This document shows positions 40,974 to 50,380 of a stretch of 64,000 nt of DNA, in pieces. Under the pieces are notes generated by a model. The model was not told where the DNA came from and ran no database searches. It saw only the letters and a list, made by a program, of their open reading frames with translations. Source of the stretch: Spirochaetales bacterium (lineage in GTDB: Bacteria; Spirochaetota; Leptospiria; Leptospirales; Leptonemataceae); assembly GCA_015075425.1 (NCBI GenBank), contig JABTUL010000001.1:2356001-2420000 (forward strand), in the 5' to 3' direction. The stretch's first letter is position 1; each line of letters starts with the position of its first letter. The position numbers were made by a program, and so were the translations under genes.

Positions 40974-41208
40974 CGGAGAACTTTGCGGCTTAGCGCTCAC
41001 TCCCTTCGCTTTCCGCTCCGTTCGTTCGGCCTGGTCTTCTCCCGCCACCATTCCGGGAAAGAGGTTGCAGAAGCCTTGAGAATAGCCGGAATGGTGGCGG
41101 GTCATCGGATGCGCGCCCGGTTTGGTGGATGCGTATGGCGAGCACCGCACCAGACTGCGGGCAAATTGGGCACGGCGGCCCAACTTCGCTAAGCCGCGTC
41201 GTTTAGCG
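40974..41208 (+). repeat. attC site, family A (A4)
   Basis: Opens CGGAGAAC, closes GTTTAGCG. Slightly shorter than other family-A sites because several C, G and A runs have lost a base relative to the copy at 54178. Confidence 0.85.
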
Positions 41209-41309
41209 TAATGACCCGCCGGCGCCTGACATTTTGCCTCAACCTTTGGCGGACCCGCAATCAAATATGTCATTGACAGCATATCTCCTCATACCTCACG
41301 CTCCTCGGG

Positions 41310-41648
41310 TGGCAAATCGAGAGCACGAGTGAATGCTCGGATTGGATACAGACTCTTGATGAATCTGCCCGCGAGGCTGTATTGCGCTCGCTCTTCATAT
41401 TGAGGGGCATTGGCCCCGCTCTGGGCAGACCACACGTGGATACGGTGAAAGGCAGTGCCTACGCCAATATGAAGGAACTCAGAGTGCAGCACAAGCAACG
41501 CGTGATACGCATCTTTTTCGCTTTTGATCCCCGAAGGACAGCCGTCCTGCTAATCGGCGGGGACAAGCGCGGAGATAAGCGGTTCTATGATCGTCTGATT
41601 GCTCGGGCTGACCGACTCTTTGCGAAATATTTGGAGGAGAGAGAATAA
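41310..41648 (+). CDS. HigB/RelE-type (DUF891) toxin, start unclear (cassette 5)
   Basis: The conserved frame runs WQIESTSECSDWIQTLDESA, then LRGIGPALGRPHVDTVKGSA, MKELRVQHKQRVIRIFFAFD and LLIGGDKRGDKRFYDRLI, the phage-derived Gp49/DUF891 toxin pattern. These act as mRNA endonucleases on the ribosome. No ATG precedes the first conserved residues; only a TTG at 41382 lies inside. The true start may be lost by an indel or hidden. It overlaps the antitoxin ATG (TAATG). Confidence 0.7.
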   Translation, partial: WQIESTSECSDWIQTLDESAREAVLRSLFILRGIGPALGRPHVDTVKGSAYANMKELRVQHKQRVIRIFFAFDPRRTAVLLIGGDKRGDKRFYDRLIARADRLFAKYLEERE

Positions 41649-41968
41649 TGAAACCACCCGGCAAGAAGCTCGATCCAATTTATCAACTGAAAGCCAGCCT
41701 TCCGCCCCGACGCATAGCCAGAGCTCAAGCTCAAGCTGACCAGGAGATCTTTCGAATCCGGCTTTCTGAACTCAGAAAGAAAACCGGCGTCAAGCAGGAA
41801 GATATAAAGAATTTCTCACAATCCAGCATATCGCGGATTGAATCCCGCAGGGATATGAAACTCTCAACGCTTATCCAGTATCTCGATGAAATCGGAATGG
41901 GCATTGAGATCACGGTCTTTCCTCGCAAGAGAAAAGGTGCTGAGGAAAAGTTACTTGTCCGTAAGTAA
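41648..41968 (+). CDS. HigA-type XRE antitoxin (cassette 5)
   Basis: 106 residues. Helix-turn-helix LRKKTGVKQEDIKNFSQSSISRIESR (about residues 40-65) and a C-terminal beta segment (MGIEITVFPRKRKG) match the antitoxin partner of DUF891 toxins. It neutralises the toxin and represses the operon. Gene order toxin-then-antitoxin with overlap is typical of higBA. Confidence 0.8.
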   Translation: MKPPGKKLDPIYQLKASLPPRRIARAQAQADQEIFRIRLSELRKKTGVKQEDIKNFSQSSISRIESRRDMKLSTLIQYLDEIGMGIEITVFPRKRKGAEEKLLVRK

Positions 41969-41980
41969 GGCGGGTCACAA

Positions 41981-42218
41981 CGCTAAACTTTGCGGCTTAG
42001 CGCTCACTCCCTGCACATGCGCTCCGGTCGTTCGGCCCTGGTCTTCTCCCCGCCACCATTCCGGGAAAAGGGGTTGCAGAAGCCTTGATGAAAGCCGGAA
42101 TGGTGGCGGGTCGTGCGGATGCGCGTCCGGTTTGGTGTATGCGTATGGCGCGCACCGCACCAGACTGCGGGCAAATTGAGCCTGACGGCCCAACTTCGCT
42201 AAGCCTCGTCGTTAAGCG
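41981..42218 (+). repeat. attC site, family A (A5)
   Basis: Opens CGCTAAAC, closes GTTAAGCG. The lower inner box reads GCTAAGCCTCG, so it has one mismatch. Confidence 0.88.
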
Positions 42219-42257
42219 CCATTGCTTCTCTACTTTCGGGATCTCGGAGGACATTCT

Positions 42258-43091
42258 ATGACTATGCCACTGAAGCACATTTTCTGTTACGCAATAGGAT
42301 TATTAACTTCCATTTTTGTTGCGACTTTTCTCGCAATCTCTGAAATTCAATCAGAATTTTCCATCTACTCTCTCAGTCTTTGGGTTCTATTTCCGGTCGG
42401 CGCGATACTCTCGGGGTTAGCCGCTGCACTGGGATACTACATAAGTGCTCGATTCGTCCATTTGCTTCCAAACAGACTATTCCTTTTTGTAATCGTGCTC
42501 AATTCGGCAGCTATCTTCTTGTTCATCAATGCGCTACAGTATTTAAGCTATGACTTTCCGCCCGAAATAGGATTCTTTGAATTTCTGCACACCAAGATTA
42601 TGGGAACTTCTGTGCGCCTAATCCGCGGCGGGATTGGCGGAGAGGTAGGTGCTTTTGGCTACATCATATCTTTGACCGAGATTATTGGATTCTCCTTGGG
42701 TGGATTCGCGGTGTATGTTTCACTCGTAAACAAACCGTACTGCCGGAAATGTCAGAAATATATTCACCAGAAGGGACACCAAGAGCACTATTTTGAATCT
42801 GCTGAAGAAAGAAAGCTCGCATCCGATAAAATTACCAAACTTCTATCCCAGGGATCTTTACCTCTCGCAATTTCTGAGCATGCAAATATGGGCCGCCAAC
42901 TACCCCTGGCTAAGGACCAGTATTCCGCGAAATTCGAACTGCAAGCATGCCCACAATGTTCAGATCACTATTTTGCCTTTTCGCAGAGCAATCGCTTGGG
43001 TAGCAAATGGGTATCGGATGCAGAAGAGGTCACAGGTATCTTCTCAGGCCTTGCGACGCTCTACGGTATAAAGAGAAGCAACAGCGCTTAA
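42258..43091 (+). CDS. Four-helix membrane protein with zinc ribbons (cassette 6)
   Basis: 277 residues from the ATG at 42258, with GGAGG upstream. Four transmembrane helices (IFCYAIGLLTSIFVATFLAI; SLWVLFPVGAILSGLAAALG; LFLFVIVLNSAAIFLFINAL; FGYIISLTEIIGFSLGGFAV) precede a cytoplasmic half with CRKCQKYIHQ and CPQCSDHYF, a split zinc ribbon. No known family. A tandem copy follows in cassette 7. Confidence 0.6.
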   Translation: MTMPLKHIFCYAIGLLTSIFVATFLAISEIQSEFSIYSLSLWVLFPVGAILSGLAAALGYYISARFVHLLPNRLFLFVIVLNSAAIFLFINALQYLSYDFPPEIGFFEFLHTKIMGTSVRLIRGGIGGEVGAFGYIISLTEIIGFSLGGFAVYVSLVNKPYCRKCQKYIHQKGHQEHYFESAEERKLASDKITKLLSQGSLPLAISEHANMGRQLPLAKDQYSAKFELQACPQCSDHYFAFSQSNRLGSKWVSDAEEVTGIFSGLATLYGIKRSNSA

Positions 43092-43323
43092 CTTTGCGGC
43101 TTAGCGCTCACTCCCTTCGCTATGCGCTCCGGTCGTTCGGCCCTGGTCTTCTCCCCGCCACCATTCCGGGAAAAGGGGTTGCAGAAGCTTTGAGGAAAGC
43201 CGGAATGGTGACGGGTCGTGCGGATGCGCGCCCGGTCTGGTGGATGCGTATGGCGCGCACCGCACCAGACTGCGGGCAAATTGGGCCTGGCGGCCCAACT
43301 TCGCTAAGCCGCGGCGTTAAGCG
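43085..43323 (+). repeat. attC site, family A (A6)
   Basis: Opens CGCTTAAC, closes GTTAAGCG. Shares the variant GCGGCGTT closing segment with A7. Confidence 0.9.
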
Positions 43324-43362
43324 CCATTGCTTCTCTACTTTCGGGATCTCGGAGGACATTCT

Positions 43363-44185
43363 ATGACTATGCCACTGAAGCACATTTTCTGTTACGCAAT
43401 AGGATTATTAACTTCCATTTTTGTTGCGACTTTTCTCGCAATCTCTGAAATTCAATCAGAATTTTCCATCTACTCTCTCAGTCTTTGGGTTCTATTTCCG
43501 GTCGGCGCGATACTCTCGGGGTTAGCCGCTGCACTGGGATACTACATAAGTGCTCGATTCGTCCATTTGCTTCCAAACAGACTATTCCTTTTTGTAATCG
43601 TGCTCAATTCGGCAGCTATCTTCTTGTTCATCAATGCGCTACAGTATTTAAGCTATGACTTTCCGCCCGAAATAGGATTCTTTGAATTTCTGCACACCAG
43701 ATTATGGAACTTCTGTGCGCCTAATCCGCGGCGGGATTGGCGGAGAGGTAGGTGCTTTTGGCTACATCATATCTTTGACCGAGATTATTGGATTCTCCTT
43801 GGGTGGATTCGCGGTGTATGTTTCCTCGTAAACAAACCCATGCCGGAAATGTCAGAAATATATTCACCAGAAGGGACACCAAGAGCGCTATTTTGAATCT
43901 GCTGAAGAAAGAAAGCTCGCATCCGATAAAATTACCAAACTTCTATCCGGGATCTTTACCTCTCGCAATTTCTGAGCATGCAAATATGGGCCGCCAACTA
44001 CCCCTGGCTAAGGACCAGTATTCCGCGAAATTCGAACTGCAAGCATGCCCACAATGTTCAGATCACTATTTTGCCTTTTCGCAGAGCAATCGCTTGGGTA
44101 GCAAATGGGTATCGGATGCAGAAGAGGTCAGGTATCTTCTCAGGCCTTGCGACGCTCTACGGTATAAAGAAGCAACAGCGCTTAA
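43363..44185 (+). pseudogene. Indel-broken tandem copy of the cassette 6 gene (cassette 7)
   Basis: The copy starts identically to cassette 6, then loses one A and one G near 43700, loses bases near 43830 and 43950, and so falls out of frame after about 110 residues. Again the indels are small and mostly in base runs. The first 534 bp stay open to 43896. Confidence 0.7.
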
Positions 44186-44417
44186 CTTTGCGGCTTAGCG
44201 CTCACTCCCTTCGCTATGCGCTCCGGTCGTTCGGCCCTGGTCTTCTCCCCGCCACCATTCCGGGAAAAGGGGTTGCAGAAGCTTTGAGGAAAGCCGGAAT
44301 GGTGACGGGTCGTGCGGATGCGCGCCCGGTCTGGTGGATGCGTATGGCGCGCACCGCACCAGACTGCGGGCAAATTGGGCCTGGCGGCCCAACTTCGCTA
44401 AGCCGCGGCGTTATGCG
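44179..44417 (+). repeat. attC site, family A (A7)
   Basis: Opens CGCTTAAC, closes GTTATGCG. Confidence 0.9.
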
Positions 44418-44442
44418 TAATCACGCCCGAGGGAATTAGTCT

Positions 44443-45398
44443 ATGGAAACCAGACCCACTACAATACAAAATCGTATTGAATACTTCGAACGCAACTATA
44501 GTGTTCTTGTTGATGTGAACCTGATAGGCGATAAAGCCTTTACCCTCGCAGGAGCCGGTATCCGGCATTGTCGATTTTGCCAACGCAAGGACGGTCTGGT
44601 GACCTTTCAGGATGAAGCCCACGCTTTTCCTGAGCTAATTGGTAACCGAATACTATTGACCGAGTATGAATGTGATCAATGTAACGCGCACTTCTCCAAA
44701 TACTTGGAAAACCACTTAGCCAACTACCTTGGCCCCGCCCGCACTTTTGCGCGAACGAGGAAAATCAGGGGTTCCCTCATACAAGACTTCCGATGACTTA
44801 TCGCGGATTGATGTCAAGGCAGGCACAATGATTGTAAGCACTGTAGCAGATCAACCTATTTTCGTTGAGGATGAAAAGAGGAAATTAGTAACTTTCTATA
44901 CTACAAAATCTACTTACATCCCCGTTGCTGTCTACAAGACTGTGGTCAAGATGGCCCTCAGTATTCTTCCGGAAACTGAAATGGAACCTTTCGGTCTACG
45001 GCAAGCTGGTTATTATCGGAAGACCATTCTAAGTCCTTTGTTCGTCCGTGCCCCATGCATTTTAGTTTACAAATGGATACAAGCCTTATCCCTTCATAAA
45101 GGCCATTGTTTTCAAGGTCCGGGACAGCGCTTACCCTGTTCCGTATATGCAATTTTTCCTCGCTTTTGATAACTTCACCTTTCAGGTTACCATACCCACA
45201 GAACGCGATAGGCACTTGGAAGGAAAAGTCGTTGCCATTGAGGCATTCCCCAGCATCCACGAGATCACTGATACCGAGAATGAGACAAAGCATGCCTTTG
45301 CGGATATGTCCAGCTCAGTACCTGTTCGCGGAAGTAAAGTTGAAGTTCAGATGTCCTATGAAAGAAAGGAACCCAGTTCCGGGCGTGACTCCGCATAA
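44443..45398 (+). pseudogene. HNH endonuclease-like gene with several frameshifts (cassette 8)
   Basis: The first 117 codons encode CRFCQRKDGLVTFQDEAHAF, then PELIGNRILLTEYECDQCNA and LENHLANYLGPARTF, a zinc-bound HNH nuclease pattern (CxxC, then DEAH, then CxxC). The similarity continues in another frame (SYKTSDDLSRIDVKAGTMIV) from about 44760, then in further frames near 45050 and 45100 (KAIVFKVRDSAYPVPYMQFF), ending with RDSA at 45398. The full protein would be about 318 residues. Either the gene is dead or the sequence has indel errors. Confidence 0.65.
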
Positions 45399-45630
45399 CT
45401 TTGCGGCTTAGCGCTCACTCCCTTCGCTATGCGCTCCGGTCGCTCGGCCCTGGTCTTCTCCCCGCCACCATTCCGGGAAAAGAGGTTGCAGAAGCCTTGA
45501 GGGAAGCCGGAATGGTGACGGGTCGTGCGGACGCACGCCAGTTTCGGTGTATTCAGATGGCGTGCGCCGCACCAGACTGCGGGCAAATTGGGCCTGGCGG
45601 CCCAACTTCGCTAAGCCGCGTCGTTATTCG
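45392..45630 (+). repeat. attC site, family A (A8)
   Basis: Opens CGCATAAC, closes GTTATTCG. Confidence 0.9.
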
Positions 45631-45663
45631 CCATGCTGCCAGTAAATACCCTGGAGGAACACT

Positions 45664-46095
45664 TTGAAACGTTTATTGATCACCATCCTTATCGCAGCGG
45701 GATTATTCATTGGTTTGCCCACAATGGCTGTCCTCATTTACTATTTGGCGACCTTTGTGGCTGAAAAGCAGTATGCCAATGTTAATGAAAGCAAACCTCC
45801 GACTGGTCCGTTTCGCGAATACCGTTTTTCACCTGACTTTGTCTTGGGATCTGGATCATCCCCCAATTATCGCTATTTGGGAGTATCTATTCTGTACCCG
45901 GAAGAGAATGAGCGGCTACATGCAGAGCTTACGAATAGGTCTGCTCAACTAAGAAATCTGGTCAACTTAACGCTTCAGGGGACAGACCCGACCGCCCATG
46001 CTGATATCGATTTCAAGCGCATTGCAGAGTCACTGAAGGCAAGCTTCAATCAGGTTCTGACGAACGGACCGGTAACAGCAGTGATTCTGAAATAG
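45664..46095 (+). CDS. FliL-like protein (cassette 9)
   Basis: 143 residues from a TTG that has GGAGG seven bases upstream. One N-terminal transmembrane helix (LLITILIAAGLFIGLPTMAVLIYYL) and a periplasmic domain: FREYRFSPDFVLGSGSSPNY, RYLGVSILYPEENERLHAEL, RSAQLRNLVNLTLQGTD, LKASFNQVLTNGPVTAVILK. This order and the closing beta strand match FliL, a stator-associated protein of the flagellar motor. It is slightly shorter than typical FliL. Being on a cassette, it may be an accessory motor modulator. Confidence 0.7.
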   Translation: MKRLLITILIAAGLFIGLPTMAVLIYYLATFVAEKQYANVNESKPPTGPFREYRFSPDFVLGSGSSPNYRYLGVSILYPEENERLHAELTNRSAQLRNLVNLTLQGTDPTAHADIDFKRIAESLKASFNQVLTNGPVTAVILK

Positions 46096-46136
46096 TGAGG
46101 CTTTTTTTTGGACGGTTTTTTCAGCAGGCAGCACGG

Positions 46137-46374
46137 CGAATAACTTTGCGGCTTAGCGCTCACTCCCTTCGCATGCGCTCCGGTCGTTCGGCCCTGGTCT
46201 TCTCCCCGCCGCCATTCCGGGAAAAGGGGTTGCAGAAGCCTTGAGGGAAGCCGGAATGGCGGCGGGTCGTGCGGATGCGCGCCCGGTTTGGTCTATGCGT
46301 ATGGCGCGCACCGCACCAGACTGCGGGCAAATTGGGCCTCACGGCCCAACTTCGCTAAGCCGCGTCGTTATCTG
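46137..46374 (+). repeat. attC site, family A (A9)
   Basis: Opens CGAATAAC, closes GTTATCTG. Confidence 0.9.
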
Positions 46375-46438
46375 CCATTCCGCCAGGATGTTCATTTCTC
46401 ATATACTAAAAGCAATATCATAACCGGGAAGCGCAAAG

Positions 46439-46594
46439 ATGTCATTTTTGACTGAAAGCGCTACCAAAAAAGCTCGGGGTACCCCACTTCCGTTGGTAGC
46501 ATGCGACTATGCGGTAGATTTTTCCGGCACGGACGGTCTAAAATCTCTTGAACTTTTTCAGCGGCGCCTGAAGATAGGTGAATGCAGAGCCTGA
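46439..46594 (+). CDS. Possible short peptide before the toxin-antitoxin pair (cassette 10)
   Basis: 51 residues, no known family. It overlaps the antitoxin start by 13 bp. An inverted repeat (GCTACCAA at 46460-46467 and TTGGTAGC at 46493-46500) lies inside it, so the stretch may instead be the regulatory leader of the module. Confidence 0.3.
   Translation: MSFLTESATKKARGTPLPLVACDYAVDFSGTDGLKSLELFQRRLKIGECRA
46460..46500. promoter_or_regulatory. Inverted repeat upstream of toxin-antitoxin pair
   Basis: GCTACCAA and TTGGTAGC are perfect 8-bp arms with a loop holding GGGGTACCCC. A candidate operator or hairpin for the downstream module. Confidence 0.4.
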
Positions 46595-46761
46595 AGGATA
46601 AAGCCATCGAAACCTTGTCCAAGCTACCCGAAACTGCGACGGCTGATGACATAATGTACCAGATCTACGTCCTTGAAAAGATTCAGAAGGGTCAGAGGGC
46701 CGCGTCGCTCGATGAAGTGCTCTCAGAAGCAGATGTTCGCAAAGCAATGGCGAAGTGGTAG
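46582..46761 (+). CDS. Antitoxin of ParE/RelE-type module (cassette 10)
   Basis: 59 residues. LKDKAIETLSKLPETATADDIMYQIYVLEKIQKGQRAASLDEVLSEADVRKAMAKW is the small helical antitoxin commonly paired with ParE/RelE toxins. It overlaps the toxin GTG by 7 bp. Confidence 0.7.
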   Translation: MQSLKDKAIETLSKLPETATADDIMYQIYVLEKIQKGQRAASLDEVLSEADVRKAMAKW

Positions 46762-47048
46762 TAGTATGGACCCGTCCAGCCCTTGAGGATTTGAAAAGCA
46801 TTTTTGACTACATAGGACGCGATTCTGAGCGATATGCCAGGCACGTCGCTGAAGAAATTGTCAACCGCTGTAAAATCTTGGAGCGCTTTCCGGAAATTGG
46901 CAGAGTAGTTCCAGAATTGCATGATTCAGCTATCAGGGAATTGAGCTGCTATTCCTATCGTATTCTTTACCAGATCAGAGAGAGAATTGAAATACTGGCC
47001 GTTATCCATTCGCGTCGACTATTAGATGAAAGTATTTTAACGGACTGA
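46755..47048 (+). CDS. ParE/RelE-type toxin (cassette 10)
   Basis: 97 residues from a GTG. WTRPALEDLKSIFDYIGRDSERYARHVAEEIV, then FPEIGRVVPELHDSAIRELSCYSYRILYQI and VIHSRRLL are the ParE/RelE-superfamily pattern. ParE toxins poison gyrase; RelE toxins cut mRNA. Which applies is not clear from sequence alone. Confidence 0.8.
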   Translation: MVVVWTRPALEDLKSIFDYIGRDSERYARHVAEEIVNRCKILERFPEIGRVVPELHDSAIRELSCYSYRILYQIRERIEILAVIHSRRLLDESILTD

Positions 47049-47073
47049 GGAATTGTATACAGAGGCGGAACAG

Positions 47074-47312
47074 CAGATAACTTTGCGGCTTAGCGCTCAC
47101 TCCCTTCGTTGTGCGCTCCGGTCGCTCGGCCCTGGTCTTCTCCCCGCCACCATTCCGGGAAAAGGGGTTGCAGAAGCCTTGAGGAACGCCGGAATGGTGA
47201 CGGGTCGTGCGGTTGCGCGCCCGGTTTGGTGTATGCGTATGGCGCGCACCGCACCAGGCTGCGGGCAAATTGGGCCTGACGGCCCAACTTCGCTAAGCCG
47301 CGTCGTTATCTG
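47074..47312 (+). repeat. attC site, family A (A10)
   Basis: Opens CAGATAAC, closes GTTATCTG. Confidence 0.9.
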
Positions 47313-47416
47313 CCATTGCCGCGATACTTTTGGACCACTTCTTACAACTCCCGGACGCCGTGTAGCATGCTCAAATTCATTGACAGACCGATTGTAGTCA
47401 CTTTTATGACTACAGC

Positions 47417-47728
47417 TTGGCTCGAAACTGGGATGTGCAATTTTCTCCGGAAGCTGTCCGACTTTTCGAAGCCTCTGTGCCAAAGCAATTCCGGTCCCTG
47501 ATATTGAAGGCCGCGCTGGAAAACTGGCGACGGAACCGAACAAACCCGGAAAATCCACGAAACGCCTCTCAGCAGGCCGACCGCCCTATTTTCACGGAAG
47601 GATGTTTGGCAATGCCGGGTCCAAGAGTGGCGCTTCTTTATGTTCTTGAAGAAAATCGTATAGTCGTTTTCTTTGTGGGCGGGAAGGGTCGCAAGACTAC
47701 CGAAGAGATGGTGCAAGAATATGAATAA
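47417..47728 (+). pseudogene. RelE-type toxin copy with garbled middle (cassette 11)
   Basis: Homologous to cassette 25. The N-terminus WDVQFSPEAVRLFEASVPKQF is good, but three single-base losses relative to the other copy put about 35 middle residues in wrong frames before the end (LYVLEENRIVVFFVGGKG) is back in frame. It carries a TTG start (LARNWDV) that the other copy lacks. Confidence 0.6.
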
Positions 47729-48035
47729 ATCCTCGCGTTCCAGAGTTGTAGGCATTCAGGGAGGCCAAGGCCCACCTTTCTGAGTATATCAAGAAGTCCA
47801 GAGATGTTCCCATTGTCATCACAAGCCATGGCAAACCGGAGGCGGTGCTTTTCAATGTCTGATGATCAAGATCCTGAAGACGTCATCCTCTTCACTTCGC
47901 CGGAATTCCAGTCCGCACTGGCCTACCCGGAATCCAAGCTCATCCGAAGTGCGGAATTGTTGAAAATACAATTCTCCGGCGGCCAGACAGAAACCTCCGT
48001 CTGCCAAGGTAAAAACTCGCGTCAACGGCAGATAA
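47721..48035 (+). pseudogene. Phd-type antitoxin copy with frameshifts (cassette 11)
   Basis: Starts MNKSSRSRVVGI as in the cassette 25 gene, then an insertion near 47757 and changes near 47860 and 47965 break the frame. Confidence 0.65.
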
Positions 48036-48257
48036 CTGCGGCTTAGCGCTCACTCCTTCGCTATGCGCTCCGGTCGCTCAGCCTGGTCTTCTCCCGCCAC
48101 CATTCCGGGAAAGGGGTTGCAGGAGCTTTGAGGAAAGCCGGAATGGTGACGGGTCGTGCGGATGCGCGCCAGGTTGGAATCTATGCGTACGGCGCGCACC
48201 GCACCAGACTGCGGGCAAATTGGGCGGCCCAACTTCGCTAAGCCGCGTCGTTATTTG
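48029..48257 (+). repeat. attC site, family A (A11)
   Basis: Opens CAGATAAC, closes GTTATTTG. About 10 bp shorter than the cassette 25 site (A22), mostly by single-base losses in runs. Confidence 0.85.
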
Positions 48258-48814
48258 CAATGCGCCCGAAAGTTATCCGCCGGTCATCCTTGCCCGGCGG
48301 GAAGAAATCTTGAGCTCCGTCGAGAGATGCAGCATCGGATAGCTTTCTTTCGCGGAAAGAATTTGCTGGGCGGTCAGATTTTTCCCAGCGGTCCTTTCCT
48401 GATGGAAAGATACTTCCGGAAGAGCCAGAGATTTCGACTTCGGAAAAATTCACCATGAACCGGGCTCAAATGCAAGAAAGAATTTTGCCAAGGAAACGTA
48501 AGACAAAGCTCCGTTGTTTCGCGAGGGTTTCGTGTCCGGAACGCTACTTGCCTTCTTCAAAAGTTCCTTTCATCCTCCGTATGAAAGAAGAGCACCAGAG
48601 ATCTTTTTCTTTGGAGCCCGGATCATGCATTCCTTTGAACCGCCGGAAGAATGACCCCATTCCCATGTTCGCGGAGAGATCCTACTCGGAATCTCTGGGG
48701 AGATGGTAAAGAAAATCATTGGGCCTTCCAATTCACTGGCACAAGAGGATGGGCCAGTCCCTAAAAAGAGCGGCCATCCCGTGTCGCCATCCGTGGACTC
48801 CCGCGGGCGCACTG
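48258..48814 (+). other. Cassette 12 body without a convincing gene
   Basis: About 560 bp. The only open frame of note (48455-48709) is Arg/Ser-rich and not conserved as protein with the sister cassette 26, although the DNA of both is clearly related (for example TTTCGCGAGGGTTTC). GGAAAGATACTTCCGG-type and other small inverted repeats occur. It may hold an RNA, a promoter or simply be non-coding. Confidence 0.5.
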
Positions 48815-49019
48815 CAAATAACTACGGATTCCTGCTGCGGGCCTCCGCATGCGCTCCGGCTCCTCGGGTCGGCGCACTCTCCGCGGAACGGCTCACCAGT
48901 TCGCCTTTTCCGCTTCGTGCGGATGCGCGCCAGTTTTGGTTGATTTTTATGGCGCGCACCGCATCGTGCTTGACCACATTTGCCCTGCGGGCAAACGTCA
49001 GGAATCCTATCGTTCTCTG
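48815..49019 (+). repeat. attC site, family B (B2)
   Basis: Opens CAAATAAC, closes GTTCTCTG. Inner boxes GGATTCCTG/CAGGAATCC. The cassette start GTTATTTGCAATGCGCCCG is complementary to CGGGCGCACTGCAAATAAC over 19 bases with one mismatch. Confidence 0.85.
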
Positions 49020-49054
49020 AAATTGCCGGGTTTCCGTGACCACAAGGATCATCG

Positions 49055-49987
49055 ATGAGATATTCACTGTTTTTGATAGCATTGATCGCCTGTTCTCAGC
49101 AAAGCCAGAAGGAAGGTGATCTCCGTTTTGTCTCCGCCCACGGAGGATTGAATCTTCGGGCGCAGCCGAGCACAACCGCAGAGGTACTCATTCAAATTCC
49201 AGATGCCTCTGTCGTCCGCGTCCAATCCGGCGCCGCAGTGCAGCCCAACGGTCCTGTAGAATACGGCCCTTGGGCAGCCATTGAATATCAGGGAAGGCAG
49301 GGATGGGTTTCCGATAGATTTCTATCGGCAAAGGCCTATACCCTTGATTGCATCAAAGAGTTCCGCTTCCCCGTTGGTGCGGCTGCCAATGGTAAAACTT
49401 GGACCGTTGCTTTCGCGTGCGGCAAAGGGCATCAAGAGCTAATAGAGAACGCCTATCGGTACTATCGCGCATGGTGGACAGACCACGCAGGGGAAAACTT
49501 ATCTGATTCAACGAGAAAGCCGCATCGGCAAATAATTGCTGAAATTGCTCGCGATGTGGTCATCGATTCCACTTCGGAATCGGTTGCACTGATTCAACGT
49601 TCATCCACAGCTTTGGATTTTGCTACTTTTACTCGCGTTTCAGATATCTGGATCTTTAAAGAAAATTTCTGGCAGCCATTTGAGCATCCTTACGGATGGG
49701 GGCATTCTGTTTTGACGGATATCAATCAGGACGCAATCGCAGACGCCGTTACAACCTACAGCTGTTGTGGTCACTCCACGATTAAAGTATTCATCGGGGC
49801 GAAAGATGCTGCGGAGCCCTTGCACATGATTTTCGAAGCAAGCTTTTCCGAATGGGATTTGGTCCTTTCGAAAGGTCACTGCAATCAATTTCAGTTGCAT
49901 GGACGCAATAGCAAAAGCAATGAGCCAGAACATTATAGTCTTGATTGCTCAAAAAATAGCATGGTCCCAGTTAAGAACCAGAAATGA
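49055..49987 (+). CDS. SH3-domain lipoprotein (cassette 13)
   Basis: 310 residues. Short signal peptide with lipobox (LFLIALIAC, Cys at residue 13). A bacterial SH3 domain follows at about 22-90 (GLNLRAQPSTTAEVLIQIPDASVVRVQ, then QGRQGWVSDRFL), which in other proteins binds cell-wall peptides. The C-terminal ~200 residues have several Cys (YSCCGHSTIKVFIGAKD) and are unknown. Probably periplasmic or surface. Confidence 0.75.
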   Translation: MRYSLFLIALIACSQQSQKEGDLRFVSAHGGLNLRAQPSTTAEVLIQIPDASVVRVQSGAAVQPNGPVEYGPWAAIEYQGRQGWVSDRFLSAKAYTLDCIKEFRFPVGAAANGKTWTVAFACGKGHQELIENAYRYYRAWWTDHAGENLSDSTRKPHRQIIAEIARDVVIDSTSESVALIQRSSTALDFATFTRVSDIWIFKENFWQPFEHPYGWGHSVLTDINQDAIADAVTTYSCCGHSTIKVFIGAKDAAEPLHMIFEASFSEWDLVLSKGHCNQFQLHGRNSKSNEPEHYSLDCSKNSMVPVKNQK

Positions 49988-50058
49988 ACAGAAGAATAAT
50001 CCTTCGGCTTGCCCCTCTCGCAGATTTCATCTCGGTGTGTCTTGGTTTCCGGCAACTT

Positions 50059-50297
50059 CAGAGAACTTTGCGGCTTAGCGCTCACTCCCTTCGCTATGCG
50101 CTCCGGTCGCTCGGCCCTGGTCTTCTCCCCGCCACCATTCCGGGAAAAGGGGTTGCAGAAGCTTTGAGGGAAGCCGGAATGGTGACGGGTCGTGCGGATG
50201 CGCGCCCGGTTTGGCGGATGCGTATGGCGCGCACCGCACCAGACTGCGGGCAAATTGGGCCTGACGGCCCAACTTCGCTAAGCCGCGTCGTTAATTG
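50059..50297 (+). repeat. attC site, family A (A12)
   Basis: Opens CAGAGAAC, closes GTTAATTG. Confidence 0.9.
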
Positions 50298-50380
50298 CCA
50301 TTGGTCCGTTAAGATATGCAAGGTAAACGATGATCCACAGTTTTTACGGTAACGAAGTATGCAAGATGTAGGAACATTTC

